NCBI RefSeq assembly: GCF_022429565.1
Contig: NZ_CP092487.1
Span: forward strand, 2,064,001-2,128,000
DNA length: 64,000 bases
Source: Lutibacter sp. A64
Lineage (GTDB): Bacteria; Bacteroidota; Bacteroidia; Flavobacteriales; Flavobacteriaceae
Direction of reading: 5' to 3'
How positions within the stretch are numbered: position 1 is the first letter of the stretch; each line of letters begins with the position of its first letter. Both the position numbers and the translations under genes were made by a program. Shown piece by piece: positions 21,601 to 30,938 of this stretch. The notes beneath the pieces were generated by a model. The model did no database searches, had not been told where the DNA came from, and saw nothing but the letters and a program-made list of their open reading frames with translations.

Positions 21601-21732
21601 CGGAAGAGGAAACCCTTCGATGTCTGTTATCACACCAGTGATTTTTGTATTTTGAGCCCATAAGGCTTGATTAACTCCTAATAAAACCATTAAGGTTAGG
21701 AATAAATAAATCTGTTTTTGTTTTATTCGCAT
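18646..21732 (-). CDS. SusC-like TonB-dependent outer-membrane receptor
   Basis: A 1028-residue, full-length SusC/RagA transporter and the first gene of the core operon. It has a signal peptide (MVLLGVNQALWAQ) and a carboxypeptidase-regulatory-like domain (GTLNGTATDFDGNYEI, YSYMGFETKEV). The linker is DEVTVVAYGRQKK. The plug contains LRGVATLSEGQSQPLMIVDG and TILKDASATAVYGVRGANG. The C-terminal beta-barrel ends with VFNLGVRLNFL. It imports oligosaccharides into the periplasm with TonB energy. Its promoter/operator region is annotated at 21962-22027, giving an untranslated leader of roughly 220 nt. Confidence 0.96.
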   Translation of the reverse strand: MRIKQKQIYLFLTLMVLLGVNQALWAQNTKITGVITDIEGFPLPGVTILEKGTLNGTATDFDGNYEISTSPNSTLVYSYMGFETKEVKITIQKVINIVLESSLTGLDEVTVVAYGRQKKVTITGAISSIDSEELAKSPAANVANSLAGKVTGLSTVQYSGQPGADDPSIYLRGVATLSEGQSQPLMIVDGVERSFMSLDPEEIGSITILKDASATAVYGVRGANGVIIVTTKRGSEGKAKITASFSRGMQQPTRLLDFADSYTYAQRYNEAQLNDDPSLDPSQLKFTPEAIEAFRTNSNPLMYPNTDWMDYLLKPSASQSKGNLNISGGTDKVKYFVSLGILNQDGLFKTYDSQYDYNFSFQRYNYRSNIDIDITNTTKLGVTIGGQAGITNRPNTKNSFSELFRDIYWSVPYSGPGIVDGKYITSSQLYIPGTKKDGLAPFYGQGYSNILNNKLNLDIDLEQELGFIKGLKFRTKFAYNTNYTHTKTRNSSSASYEPVFLRDINPSADQNSDEIVYRRSGSDGNLTYGESYGTGRNWYLEGGFSYSNKFGGHNVGGLLLYNQQKTYYPSQYTELPSGLVGLVGRVTYDFDNKYMADVSIGYNGSENFAKDKRFGFFPAFSTGWVLTNEEFMQEQNVLDFMKLRFSYGLVGNDRIGSNRFLYLPDSYNSASGNYSFGYNNPSNQQAASEGQIGNSDVTWETAEKQNYGIELRLFESKLNLTFDYFIENRTDILTYRGTVPGYVAYDLPAVNIGEVQNKGFELELKWKQQLTDDFRYWVNSNVSHAQNEIIFMDEIPQSEDYLYRTGKPVGQPFGYIFDKFYNDADAGNDELPDHQYDLKPGDMVYKDLNADGVIDQNDQKAIGYSVYPQYSFGVNAGFNFKNFDFSMSWVGAANTSRYLGDTYRTAFGATLDRSLLQYMADGRWIPETADTATYPRMTLTGSSNNTKNSDFWLRDASYVRLKNLEMGYNFKSAFLKNMGISNLRTFINGTNLVTIDKLDIADPESKTANDSKYPLTKVFNLGVRLNFL

Positions 21733-21961
21733 AGGTTTAAATTTTCATAAAATTTGTTGTTTGTTTAGTTTAATTGTATCTAATAAGAAAACGTTTAAGT
21801 AAAGCCTTCAAAAAAAATTAGCGCCTTAATTCCAAAATATTAGATTTAATTGTTTGCGTAAAAAAGATAGTGTAGTTAATTGAATCATAATTTGTAGTTT
21901 TTATATTGTTATGGTTAAGTTATTGTTATAATTATTTTAACATGGTATAATCACAACAACC

Positions 21962-22027
21962 CAAAATTAATCAGAACCTATTCAAAAGACTTGGTTATAT
22001 AATTCAATTGATTGGTTATATAGTTCA
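21962..22027 (-). promoter_or_regulatory. Predicted HTCS-controlled promoter: 21-bp-period direct repeat plus -7 box
   Basis: TTGGTTATATAATTCA (21991-22006) and TTGGTTATATAGTTCA (22012-22027) match at 15 of 16 positions with a 21-bp period, the spacing expected for two AraC-type DNA-binding domains on one DNA face. Just downstream on the minus strand lies TAATTTTG (complement of 21962-21969), a match to TAnnTTTG. The repeats would cover about -35 to -71 relative to a start near 21955. No well-spaced -33 box is seen, which fits an activator-dependent promoter. It should drive the susC-susD-susC-susD-GH128 operon, probably through the HTCS at 25386-29393. Confidence 0.7.
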
Positions 22028-22283
22028 TAGCTTTAAAAACAAGCTTTTACAAATGCTTTAATTAGTTTTACTGACTTCAATTACAAAAAACTAAGATTTT
22101 AAATTCCTAATCTTGTTTTCAAAATAACAGAAAAAACAACTTAAAAGTCTTTTTATTGGTGCTGAAATTTATGGTTAAATTCTAAAAAAATAGATTTATT
22201 TAGGAAGTATATAACACTTTAAAAAAATTTTGACACTATCCCAAAAAGTGTGTAAGTTAAAAATATTGGGTTTAGATTTTTCA

Positions 22284-23480
22284 TTAAATCTGAACCCTTT
22301 TTTCAAATATAGTCAAAAATTGGTTAAGAATTATCCCCCAGTTATGAATTGGCATCGACCATTTTTTTGTTGCCTCTCTTATAGCTAAAAAAACAGATTT
22401 CATTACGGCTTCATCTGTTGGGAATGAGAGCTTATTTTTAGTGTATTTTCTTATTTTTCCATTTAAATTTTCAATAAGATTAGTGGTGTAAATAATTTTT
22501 CTAATTTCTAGAGGGAACTCAAAGAAAACAGTAAGTTCTTCCCAGTTTTCCTCCCAGCTTTTTATAGCGTAAGAATATTTATGACTCCATTTGTCTGAAA
22601 AATCTTTTAGAGCCGCACGTGCAGCTTGTTTGGTAGGTGCTCCGTAAATTTGCTTCATATCATTTGTAAACTCCTTTTTATCTTTCCAAACCACATATCT
22701 ACAAGCATTTCTGATTTGATGCACAACGCAAATTTGTGTTTTAGATTCAGAGAATACATTTTTAATAGTATCGGTAAATCCGTTCAGGTTATCAGTTGCT
22801 GTAATTAAAATATCTTGAACTCCACGTGCTTTTATATCTGTTAAAACACTCATCCAAAAGGCTGCCGATTCATTCTTTCCAAGCCAAAGACCTAATACTT
22901 CCTTTTTGCCATCTCTACGCAAACCTACTGATATGTAGATTGTTTTGTTAATCACTTTTGAGTTCTCACGAACCTTAAAAACAATGCCATCCATCCAAAC
23001 AATTAGATAAATGGACTCTAATGGTCGGTTTTGCCAAGCGATTATATCATCTGTAATACGGTCTGTAATTCTTGAAATAGTGGATGTAGAAACATTAAAA
23101 TTATACAATTCATTTATTTGAGACTCAATATCGCTGTTGCTCATTCCTTTGGCATATAAAGATACTATAATGTTTTCAAGACCATCAACCATACTTTTCC
23201 TTTTAGGAATAAGCATTGGATTAAAGGAGGCGTCTCGGTCGCGAGGTACATTAATTTTTGATTCACCATAACTGGTTTGAATCTTCTTATTTGAATATCC
23301 GTTGCGAGTATTATCGGTTAAGGACTTTTGGTGTTTTTCGTAGTCTAAATGACTATCTAATTCGCCTTCTAGGATTTTTTCAATACCTCGTTTTTGTAAG
23401 GCACTTAAAAAGCTATGAAGCTCTTCTCCATTTTTAAATTGCTTTAAAAAATCATCGTTTAATAAATCTTCTTTTTTCAT
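22284..23480 (-). CDS. IS256-family (mutator-type) transposase
   Basis: A 398-residue intact DDE transposase of the IS256/MuDR-like group. Family regions are [20 protein letters not shown] with [17 protein letters not shown] near the N-terminus, [18 protein letters not shown], the first acidic residue in [15 protein letters not shown], the second in [16 protein letters not shown], the [13 protein letters not shown] block, and the last Glu region [16 protein letters not shown]. No frameshift is needed. The start is the ATG at 23478-23480, just inside the element's hairpin. Confidence 0.95.
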   Translation of the reverse strand: MKKEDLLNDDFLKQFKNGEELHSFLSALQKRGIEKILEGELDSHLDYEKHQKSLTDNTRNGYSNKKIQTSYGESKINVPRDRDASFNPMLIPKRKSMVDGLENIIVSLYAKGMSNSDIESQINELYNFNVSTSTISRITDRITDDIIAWQNRPLESIYLIVWMDGIVFKVRENSKVINKTIYISVGLRRDGKKEVLGLWLGKNESAAFWMSVLTDIKARGVQDILITATDNLNGFTDTIKNVFSESKTQICVVHQIRNACRYVVWKDKKEFTNDMKQIYGAPTKQAARAALKDFSDKWSHKYSYAIKSWEENWEELTVFFEFPLEIRKIIYTTNLIENLNGKIRKYTKNKLSFPTDEAVMKSVFLAIREATKKWSMPIHNWGIILNQFLTIFEKRVQI

Positions 23481-23516
23481 TAAAGTGTGTATTTAAAAGT
23501 TAAAATTAATTACTTA

Positions 23517-23577
23517 AAAAGTTATTTCCGAAATATTTTTTGCTTTTTAAGAAGCAAAATATTTCAGAATAACTTTT
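23517..23577. repeat. Long hairpin inside the IS256 element, upstream of the transposase
   Basis: The arms AAAAGTTATT...TTTTGCTT and AAGCAAAATATTTC...AACTTTT pair over about 25 bases around a short loop, with small bulges. It lies between the right terminal repeat and the transposase start. Such hairpins can hide the start region when transcription reads in from outside the element. Confidence 0.7.
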
Positions 23578-23646
23578 ACACTTACACACTTTGTGAGATA
23601 CTGCTAAAATTTTAAAACGAGAAAATATTAGTACTATAAATAACTT

Positions 23647-25287
23647 TTATTTAGGTTCAATTGCTCCAAGACTCGGATTTCCATTGATCGAATTTCCCAT
23701 AATATCCTTAACTTGTTTTAAGCCCTGTAACAAACCAACAACATCATTTGGAAGCAAATTAATTTCTATTCCTTTATGTTTGACTAACTTTTTATTTTTA
23801 GGAATATAATTACTAATTATTATATCTCCTAAATTTTCAAACCCAGCATCTCCATACATTGGAAGTTCATCAGCTATCTGCATATACTTAGGCCAGCTAG
23901 CTTCAGTTAAAAATAAATTATTTTTGAAAGTTAAATTTTTTATTGATTTATCATTTTTTAAATCTGGCTTATATTGATCTCCTACAACAGCTGCAGAATT
24001 CCCCATAATATGAAAAATATTGTTTGCTATCAATACTCCTTTACTTGTATTATCAAAGGCTATTTTAGAAACAATAGAAGCATCGCAATAAATTGTGTTA
24101 TTATAAATATAGGTATTAACAGGACCTTTTCTAACTTTTTTAGTTCCCTGATAACCACTTAACCATATTGTTTTACCTTCTTGGAAAGCCCCATTAACTC
24201 CCTTAACTCTATATCCGTCATTAATACTAATATTATAACGATATGCACAATTATAATTATTACCTAATATTTCACAAAATCCACCTGCATTATATGCACT
24301 TATATTATATTGAAGCACAATATTATCACAATTAAAATCTATATGAGCTCCTGCAGAATCTCCTGGACCATTGGCGTATAAAAATTTATTTTTTTCAATT
24401 AAAACATTTGAAGAACTCCAAGTCCATAAACCACTACCACGTCCCCATTTCCTAGAATCTGTATTACTGCCTGAATGCGTTACAATATTACCTGTCACCT
24501 CCACATCCTTAACTCCAGACATTTGTATTCCCGGACCACCTGTAGCTTCTAAATTGTTATTTAAAATGTAAATATTTGATATATTTTTTCCTTTACCTGT
24601 TAGTTTTATGCCTGTATGTGATACATCTTTAATATTGGAATTTTTAATATATACATGTTTTATAGCAACAGTTTTATCCTCATTTATAACACGAACACCC
24701 CAGCCATATTTTTGAGTTCCATTAGCAGTTCTCACCTCTTCTTTTCCTCTAGAAAACCCTTCTTTTTCATAATAAACATCTAAAATAGATACATTATTTA
24801 TTGTAATGTATTTCATTTCTTCTACTCCTTTATTTATTATAAGAATAGCACAATGCATTTTAGCTTTATTATTACTCTTTAAATAACCGTTAGCAGTTAA
24901 GCGTATATTAGAAATATTTACATAGCTACAATTTTCAATTAAAACACCATTAAGGTTATGGGTAAAATTAATGGTTGCTGGTATAAAACTATCTTTAGAG
25001 TTCCACAGTACTGAAGTTATACTTATTGGTTTATCTGCTGTACCTTGCTTGTTAATAAGTTTAAATCCGTGATTATAGATTTGCCCAGAGGCAAGTAATA
25101 ATCTATCGCCACTATTAAAACTAATTTTATTTGCACGCTCAATTGTTTTAAATGCTTGAGCTTTTGAAACACCTGTATTGGTATCATTACCAAGTTTTGG
25201 ATGTACATAATAATCTTTTGAAAACAATATGTTTTGAAAAAATAAGATTAAAATAAAAGGAATAAATTTAATGTTCATTTTTTTCAT
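23647..25287 (-). CDS. Secreted right-handed parallel beta-helix protein (possible lyase/hydrolase)
   Basis: A 546-residue exported protein with a signal peptide (hydrophobic residues 8-22, before KDYYVHPKLGND). The opening YYVHPKLGNDTNTG plus AFKTIERAN is the common start of PUL-encoded parallel beta-helix proteins. Coil repeats follow (VLIENCSYVNISNIRL, VYIKNSNIKDVSHTGI, IYILNNNLEATGGPG, VEVTGNIVTHSG, VLIEKNKFLYANG). This fold hosts many polysaccharide lyases and some glycoside hydrolases. I cannot assign a CAZy family or catalytic residues. It lies alone between the IS256 element and the second HTCS gene on the same strand and probably acts on the PUL substrate. Confidence 0.75.
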   Translation of the reverse strand: MKKMNIKFIPFILILFFQNILFSKDYYVHPKLGNDTNTGVSKAQAFKTIERANKISFNSGDRLLLASGQIYNHGFKLINKQGTADKPISITSVLWNSKDSFIPATINFTHNLNGVLIENCSYVNISNIRLTANGYLKSNNKAKMHCAILIINKGVEEMKYITINNVSILDVYYEKEGFSRGKEEVRTANGTQKYGWGVRVINEDKTVAIKHVYIKNSNIKDVSHTGIKLTGKGKNISNIYILNNNLEATGGPGIQMSGVKDVEVTGNIVTHSGSNTDSRKWGRGSGLWTWSSSNVLIEKNKFLYANGPGDSAGAHIDFNCDNIVLQYNISAYNAGGFCEILGNNYNCAYRYNISINDGYRVKGVNGAFQEGKTIWLSGYQGTKKVRKGPVNTYIYNNTIYCDASIVSKIAFDNTSKGVLIANNIFHIMGNSAAVVGDQYKPDLKNDKSIKNLTFKNNLFLTEASWPKYMQIADELPMYGDAGFENLGDIIISNYIPKNKKLVKHKGIEINLLPNDVVGLLQGLKQVKDIMGNSINGNPSLGAIEPK

Positions 25288-25385
25288 AAAATAATAATTT
25301 TAAATTAATTATGCTTTAAAAAAGCATCTCGTTTATAATTAAATAAAGCAATATTTAATCATAATTTTTAAAGACAATAAACAAA

Positions 25386-28300
25386 TTAATTATTTATTTT
25401 TTTTACCAATTCTTTATATTTAGAAGGCAAACAATTAAACTGTTTCTCAAAAGATATTTTAAAGTATTTATAATCGTTAAAACCAACTTCGTAGGCAATC
25501 TGGTTTAAATTCATATCGTTAGCAACCATAATAAGATTGGCTGCTTTTTTTAAGCGAATAGACCTTATAAAAGCTGTTAAAGACAAGCCAGTTAGCGATT
25601 TAATTTTTCGATATAAGGTAGATTGGCTCATATTTAGTTCATCAACCATATTATCAATTCCAAAATCAGAATTTTGTAAATTATCTTCTACTAAAAGAAT
25701 TGCTTTATGTATAAACGCATTTTCGGTATCTGAATCTTTAACTGTTTCTATTGAAGCTGTAGGTTCAAAACGTATTTTATTTTTTAAATGAGTTCTTAAT
25801 TTTTCTCTATTTTCTAATAAACCAGCTATTCTTGCTTTTACTACAGTTGTATTAAAAGGTTTTGTAATATAATCGTCTGCTCCCGTTTTTAAACCTTTTA
25901 TTTCAAATACAGAAGAAGTACGTGCAGTTAATAAAATTATTGGAATGTGCGATGTTATAATTTGCGATTTCAATTCTTTACATAGCGTTATTCCGTCCTT
26001 ACCCGGCATCATTACATCACTAACTATTAAATCTGGAATTTCAGTTGATGCCATTTGAAAACCTGTAGTTCCATTATCGGCTTTTAGTATTGTATATGTA
26101 TCTTCTAAAATATCATTTAGGTATGCTAAGATTTCAAAATTATCATCTATTACTAATATTGTATATTTTTTAGTTTCATTAGTATTATTCTGCTCTATTT
26201 TAGATGGTTTTTGAACATTATAAGCTTTTATATTGTCTGTGTTTACAAAAGTTTCATCAATTTCACCTTTGTATAATTCTGGGGTTAATGATAACTTTAT
26301 AACAAACTCTGTTTCAACATTTTTTTTACTAGACACTTCAATACTTCCGTGATGTAATTCAATAATTTTTTTAGAAAAAGCCAACCCAATTCCGCTACCA
26401 ATCATTCTTGTAGTATTTGCTGATTTTATTTGAAAAAAACGATCAAATATTTTACCTAAATCTTCTTCATCCATACCTATTCCGGTATCTTTTATGGAGA
26501 TAATACAGTAGTTAGCATCTTTACTTAAGGTTATTATAACTTTATCTTCTTCATTACAATATTTTATTGCGTTTGAAATTAAATTGCATAAAACAATTTC
26601 CATTTTTTTTCTATCAAACGGAAAAAACAATTCATCTACCGTAGTTTTAAAATCGTATTTAATATTTTTTGATTTTGCTAATTGCTTAAAATAAAGATGT
26701 ACCTCACTAGCAAAACGCACAAAATTACCATAAGAAACATTTAGCTTTAACAAGCCATATTCTGCTTTTCTAAAATCTAAAAGCTGATTAATTAAATCTA
26801 ATAATCTATTTGCATTTCTATCTATTAAATTTAATTTTTTTAATGTACTATAAGGTAAATCTTTACTACTTAAAAGCTCTGTTAGAGGTGTTATAATAAG
26901 TGTTAAAGGAGTTCTAAATTCATGTGAAATATTGGTAAAGAAATTGGTTTTTGTTTCACTTAACTCCATTTCTTTTTCTCTATCTATTCTTGCTATTTCT
27001 AGACTGTTTTTAAGTTTTAACCTATCGTTCTTAGCTTTTATAAAGAACATAAGAATACCACATAAAATTGTAAAATAAATAAATACTGCCCAAGGCTCTA
27101 ACCAAGGAGAGTTTAATAAATTAATTGACATTACTTTAGGCGTGCTCCAATTTTTACCATCTCTAGAAGCTTGTACTTTTAATTTGTATTTACCTGGTGG
27201 TAACCCCGTAAAGTTCACCTCGTTTTGATGACCTAAATTTATCCAGTCTTTCTGATATGTTTCAAGTTTATAACGATACATGATACTAGAAACCCCTAAA
27301 TAATCATTAGCTACAAAACTAATAGAGAAGAATTTATCTTTATGAGCTAGAGTAATATTATCTGTATAACAAAAACTTTGATTGAGTTTTTTACTATCTG
27401 AATGGTATTCTATTAAGTTGTTATTTACTTTTAAATTCATATAGATAACCTCAGGAGTAATATCACTATCTATCACTTTTTGAGGATTGAAAAAAGTTAT
27501 ATTATCATTCCCTCCAAAAAAAATTAATTCGTTTTTATAATTACAAACTGCATTTTTATTAAAGGAACTAGTATTAATATTATTTAAATGATTATAATTA
27601 ATTAGTGTTTTCTCTTTAGCATTGTATTTTACTATTTCAGTAGTTGTACTCACCCATATATTTCCTAAATTATCTAAGGTAGATGAAGATATAAAATCAC
27701 TATTTAAACCATCTTTTTTATCTAATTTAGATAGTATCTTTAATTCATTATTTATATAACTTAATTGAAATAAGCCACTAGGTGTTCCAACCCAAATAAT
27801 ATCTTTATTAATAGTAATAGAATTTATAATTTTTGGGAGCTGCTCTTTTGATAATGAAGAGTAATGAATAATTTTTTCACTACCTTTATTTATAATATGT
27901 AATCCATTATAAGTTCCTAGCCATATATTTCCTTGTAAATCTTCTTTAATAACACTAACCCTATCACTTTGCAACTTTTTATCTTCTACTAAGTTATCTG
28001 AATAAAAAACATACGCACTTTGTACATTTAAATTATTAAGATTTACAATACAAAGTCCATTTTGTTGTGTACCTATATACAAATCATTTTTTTTATCTAT
28101 ATAAAAATCGGTTATTTTTTTAATTTTTTTATTTGAAAAGATTACTTTTTTTGTTTCAACGTTTAATATATAAAAGCCTTCACTAGTACCAACATATAAT
28201 TTTTTATTATGCTCGTATATAGATCTAACTTTAGAGTTATCTATTGTCTCTATTTTTTTTAAATCGGAAAAATTAGTTCCATAAAATAAGCCTGAAGCTT

Positions 28301-29393
28301 CTGTTCCTATAAAAACATTTGCATCATTTTTATAAACACTATTAATATTATAACGTTCACCTACTTTAAAAAAAGAAGAAGCATTATTAAAACCGTTACC
28401 TTCAGTTAGTTTTAAAATACCACCATTTGCTGTGGCTACCCAAATTAAATGATTTTGATCTTCGTGAATATTTAATATCGTCTGATAATTTACTTCCATT
28501 TTATCAGAATGATTTAACACCAAATCCATTTTAGAAAATTTCGAAAGATCCTCATTGCTTCTATACAAACCATAACCCCAAGTACCAACCCAAAGTCTAT
28601 TTTTTCTATCCAGCAATAATTTTTTTGCAAAATTACTGAAAACACCAGTTTCTATTGAATCTATAGCTTGCTTATTATAATTAAAACTATATAATTTAGT
28701 TGTTTTGTTATCAATAGAGATCCAAACTTTATCTCTAATTTTATCTGCAAGAATATCTGTAATTAACCCATTCGTTTTATAAATAATTGTTCTATCTTCT
28801 GAAGGATCATATTTTACCAAATTTTTATATCTGGTAAACCACATATTATTATATGCATCTTTTTCAATATCATATACTGTAGAACCACTAGGAAAACGTT
28901 TAATAAGTTTATTATTAATATAATCAACAACAAAAACACCATTTCCCCAAGTGCCTAACCATATATAACCTTTATTATCTTCGCTAATAGCAGTTATTCT
29001 AAGGTTTTTTCCAGGTTCTAAATTAATAAGGTTATTTAAGTGTTTTATTCTGTTTTTTTTAATATCTAAAAAAGAAATACCACCACTTTTTGTACCAATC
29101 CAAATATTATTAGATTTATCTTTATATAAAACTTCAATATTTTCATTTAATAATCCTACGTGTTTATTACTTGGCTTTATATACTCAAAATCATAACCAT
29201 CATATTTAGAAATCCCGTTTTCAGTACCAATCCATTTTATATTTTGATCATCACTAATAATTGAAGTAACATAATTATGAGACAATCCTTCTTTTGTCCC
29301 TATAAAATCAACTATATAATCCAGGTTATTTTCTTGCGCAAACACAGTAATAAAAAACAAAAGGTGAATTAAAATTAAAAAAAATTTCTTCAT
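25386..29393 (-). CDS. Hybrid two-component system regulator (HTCS)
   Basis: A 1335-residue sensor-regulator with a signal peptide (ILIHLLFFITVFAQ). Two-component propeller repeats fill the periplasmic part (IKWIGTENGISKYDGYDF, NIWIGTKSGGISFLD, YIWLGTWGNGVFVVD, LWVGTWGYGLYRS). A Y_Y_Y domain (YRYKLETYQKDWINLG) and one membrane helix near residues 760-780 follow. HisKA has the canonical ISHEFRTPLTLI near 821, the HATPase GSGIGLAFSKK, the receiver Asp is in LIVSDVMMPGKDG near 1124 with DDYITKPFN, and an AraC-type HTH forms the C-terminus. All phosphorelay residues are present. It most likely senses the oligosaccharide of the core PUL and binds the direct repeat at 21991-22027, although it could equally act on the divergent GH43-sulfatase operon. 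Confidence 0.95.
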   Translation of the reverse strand: MKKFFLILIHLLFFITVFAQENNLDYIVDFIGTKEGLSHNYVTSIISDDQNIKWIGTENGISKYDGYDFEYIKPSNKHVGLLNENIEVLYKDKSNNIWIGTKSGGISFLDIKKNRIKHLNNLINLEPGKNLRITAISEDNKGYIWLGTWGNGVFVVDYINNKLIKRFPSGSTVYDIEKDAYNNMWFTRYKNLVKYDPSEDRTIIYKTNGLITDILADKIRDKVWISIDNKTTKLYSFNYNKQAIDSIETGVFSNFAKKLLLDRKNRLWVGTWGYGLYRSNEDLSKFSKMDLVLNHSDKMEVNYQTILNIHEDQNHLIWVATANGGILKLTEGNGFNNASSFFKVGERYNINSVYKNDANVFIGTEASGLFYGTNFSDLKKIETIDNSKVRSIYEHNKKLYVGTSEGFYILNVETKKVIFSNKKIKKITDFYIDKKNDLYIGTQQNGLCIVNLNNLNVQSAYVFYSDNLVEDKKLQSDRVSVIKEDLQGNIWLGTYNGLHIINKGSEKIIHYSSLSKEQLPKIINSITINKDIIWVGTPSGLFQLSYINNELKILSKLDKKDGLNSDFISSSTLDNLGNIWVSTTTEIVKYNAKEKTLINYNHLNNINTSSFNKNAVCNYKNELIFFGGNDNITFFNPQKVIDSDITPEVIYMNLKVNNNLIEYHSDSKKLNQSFCYTDNITLAHKDKFFSISFVANDYLGVSSIMYRYKLETYQKDWINLGHQNEVNFTGLPPGKYKLKVQASRDGKNWSTPKVMSINLLNSPWLEPWAVFIYFTILCGILMFFIKAKNDRLKLKNSLEIARIDREKEMELSETKTNFFTNISHEFRTPLTLIITPLTELLSSKDLPYSTLKKLNLIDRNANRLLDLINQLLDFRKAEYGLLKLNVSYGNFVRFASEVHLYFKQLAKSKNIKYDFKTTVDELFFPFDRKKMEIVLCNLISNAIKYCNEEDKVIITLSKDANYCIISIKDTGIGMDEEDLGKIFDRFFQIKSANTTRMIGSGIGLAFSKKIIELHHGSIEVSSKKNVETEFVIKLSLTPELYKGEIDETFVNTDNIKAYNVQKPSKIEQNNTNETKKYTILVIDDNFEILAYLNDILEDTYTILKADNGTTGFQMASTEIPDLIVSDVMMPGKDGITLCKELKSQIITSHIPIILLTARTSSVFEIKGLKTGADDYITKPFNTTVVKARIAGLLENREKLRTHLKNKIRFEPTASIETVKDSDTENAFIHKAILLVEDNLQNSDFGIDNMVDELNMSQSTLYRKIKSLTGLSLTAFIRSIRLKKAANLIMVANDMNLNQIAYEVGFNDYKYFKISFEKQFNCLPSKYKELVKKINN

Positions 29394-29788
29394 ATAACTT
29401 TGTACTTATTTAATTGGTATTCGATAAAAATGTTTTTAATCTAGTTTTCAATTATTACCATTTTATTATAAAGTCTCTTAATAGTTCATAAAAGTAATAT
29501 AAAATTAAAACTAGAACTATTCTAATTTCTATATTGACCATATTATCCATTATTTTGAATTAATAGACCTACTTATTTTCTTAATGTGTTACTTAACTTT
29601 GTTTTAAAGTAAATTAGCTTACAAACGTCATTAAATTTGTCTCTATATTTTACTTGTTCATATAATTTAAGTACGCTGTATTTTTTTTAAAAATTTGCTA
29701 CTGAATAAAAGAGTACTCCTTATAAAAAACAAATAATTCTACAATTAAAAATTTTAAAAAAACATTATTTAATTTATAAATTTTAAAA
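29394..29788. other. Divergent promoter region between HTCS and GH43 genes
   Basis: About 395 bp of AT-rich non-coding DNA that must contain the promoters of both the HTCS and the GH43-sulfatase operon. One site, 29654-29669, matches the operator half-site of the core operon at 13 of 16 positions but has no second copy at 21 bp. I see no convincing promoter pair, RNA gene or small gene. Confidence 0.5.
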
Positions 29789-30928
29789 ATGAGTAAAAAA
29801 CACATCTTCTTCTATTTTATAACTTTATCCTTTATACTAACTGGATATTCACAAAAAAAATACACAACTTTTAAACCTGGCGATTTATGGTTAGATAATA
29901 ACGGTAAACATATTAATGCACACGGTGGTGGTATATTAATTTATAACAACACATATTATTGGTTTGGAGAACATAAAACAACTGGAAGCCTAGGAAACAA
30001 AGCTATGGTGGGTGTAGGTGTTTACTCATCTACAGATTTATACAACTGGAAAAATGAAGGAATTGCTCTTAAAGCTGTAAATGATACTACTAGTATGCTT
30101 CAAAAAGGCTCTATTATAGAGCGCCCAAAAGTTATTTATAATAAAAAAACTAAAAAGTTTGTAATGTGGTTTCATCATGAACTTAAAGATCAAGGTTATG
30201 CTGCAGCATTAACAGGAGTTGCTACTGCAGATAACATCACAGGGCCTTACACATACATAAATAGTTTTAGGTTACACCCTGGAGTTTTACCACTTAATTT
30301 CTCTAAAAAAGAATTTGATGCTGTAGAAATGATAAAAGACAGAACCGATAAAAATTGGAAAGAAAAAGTTGTAAAAGGCGCCTATTTTAAAAAGGATTTT
30401 GAAGTTGGGCAAATGTCTAGAGATATGACGCTTTTTGTTGACGATGATGAAACAGCATACCATATTACAGCTTCAGAAAACAACCAAACGCTTCATATTT
30501 CTAAATTAGCTGACGATTACTTATCCGTAACAAATGAATATATTAGAGTTTTTCCTGGTGGTAGAAATGAAGCTCCAGCTATATTTAAAAAAGACGGTAA
30601 ATACTATATGTTTTCATCTGGATTAACAGGTTGGAAACCAAACCCAGGAAAATCTGCCGTTGCTGACCATATTATGGGAGAATGGACGTTTTTAGGCAAT
30701 CCTTGTATTGGTACAGAAAAAGAAAAAGCAACCACTTTTTGGTCTCAAAGCACCTACGTAATACCTGTTATTGGTAAAAAAGATGCATTTATTTTTATGG
30801 GAGATCGCTGGACTCCTAAAAACCCAATTGATGGAAGATATATATGGCTTCCCGTTGAATTTGAAAATATCAAACCTATTCTAAAATGGCAATCTGAATG
30901 GGATTTAAATTACTTTAATAATAATTAA
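29789..30928 (+). CDS. GH43-like five-bladed beta-propeller glycosidase
   Basis: A 379-residue secreted protein with a signal peptide (FFYFITLSFILTGYSQ). The opening DLWLDNNGKHINAHGGGIL, YYWFGEHK, YSSTDLYNWKNEG, SRDMTLFVDDDETAYHI, GGRNEAPAIFKKDGKYY and FIFMGDRWTP fit the GH43 propeller fold. The stretch NAHGGG, in place of the usual base-bearing AHDP, is as I recall it from the exo-beta-1,3-galactanase-like subfamilies (GH43_24/34). The Glu in NEAPAIF is the likely acid. It is followed 10 bp later by a sulfatase on the same strand. A galactan or arabinogalactan substrate is possible but not proven. Confidence 0.82.
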   Translation: MSKKHIFFYFITLSFILTGYSQKKYTTFKPGDLWLDNNGKHINAHGGGILIYNNTYYWFGEHKTTGSLGNKAMVGVGVYSSTDLYNWKNEGIALKAVNDTTSMLQKGSIIERPKVIYNKKTKKFVMWFHHELKDQGYAAALTGVATADNITGPYTYINSFRLHPGVLPLNFSKKEFDAVEMIKDRTDKNWKEKVVKGAYFKKDFEVGQMSRDMTLFVDDDETAYHITASENNQTLHISKLADDYLSVTNEYIRVFPGGRNEAPAIFKKDGKYYMFSSGLTGWKPNPGKSAVADHIMGEWTFLGNPCIGTEKEKATTFWSQSTYVIPVIGKKDAFIFMGDRWTPKNPIDGRYIWLPVEFENIKPILKWQSEWDLNYFNNN

Positions 30929-30938
30929 CAATTAATCT

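Larger units (their letters stand above)
22232..23605 (-). mobile_element. Complete IS256-family insertion sequence
   Basis: A 1374-bp element with 26-bp imperfect terminal inverted repeats (22232-22257 and 23580-23605; 5 mismatches; shared core AAGTGTGTAAGT). It is flanked by an 8-bp direct repeat AAAATTTT (22224-22231 and 23606-23613), the target duplication length expected for IS256. It contains one intact transposase. It lies upstream of the predicted HTCS operator, so it did not cut the operon promoter. It does separate the operon from the beta-helix and HTCS genes. Confidence 0.92.

Noticed and set aside
29632-29669. Promoter TAAATTTG and an HTCS half-site upstream of the GH43 gene
   Set aside because: The -7 box has no spaced -33 partner, and the half-site matches at 13 of 16 positions with no second copy at 21 bp. 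Both are expected by chance in such AT-rich DNA.
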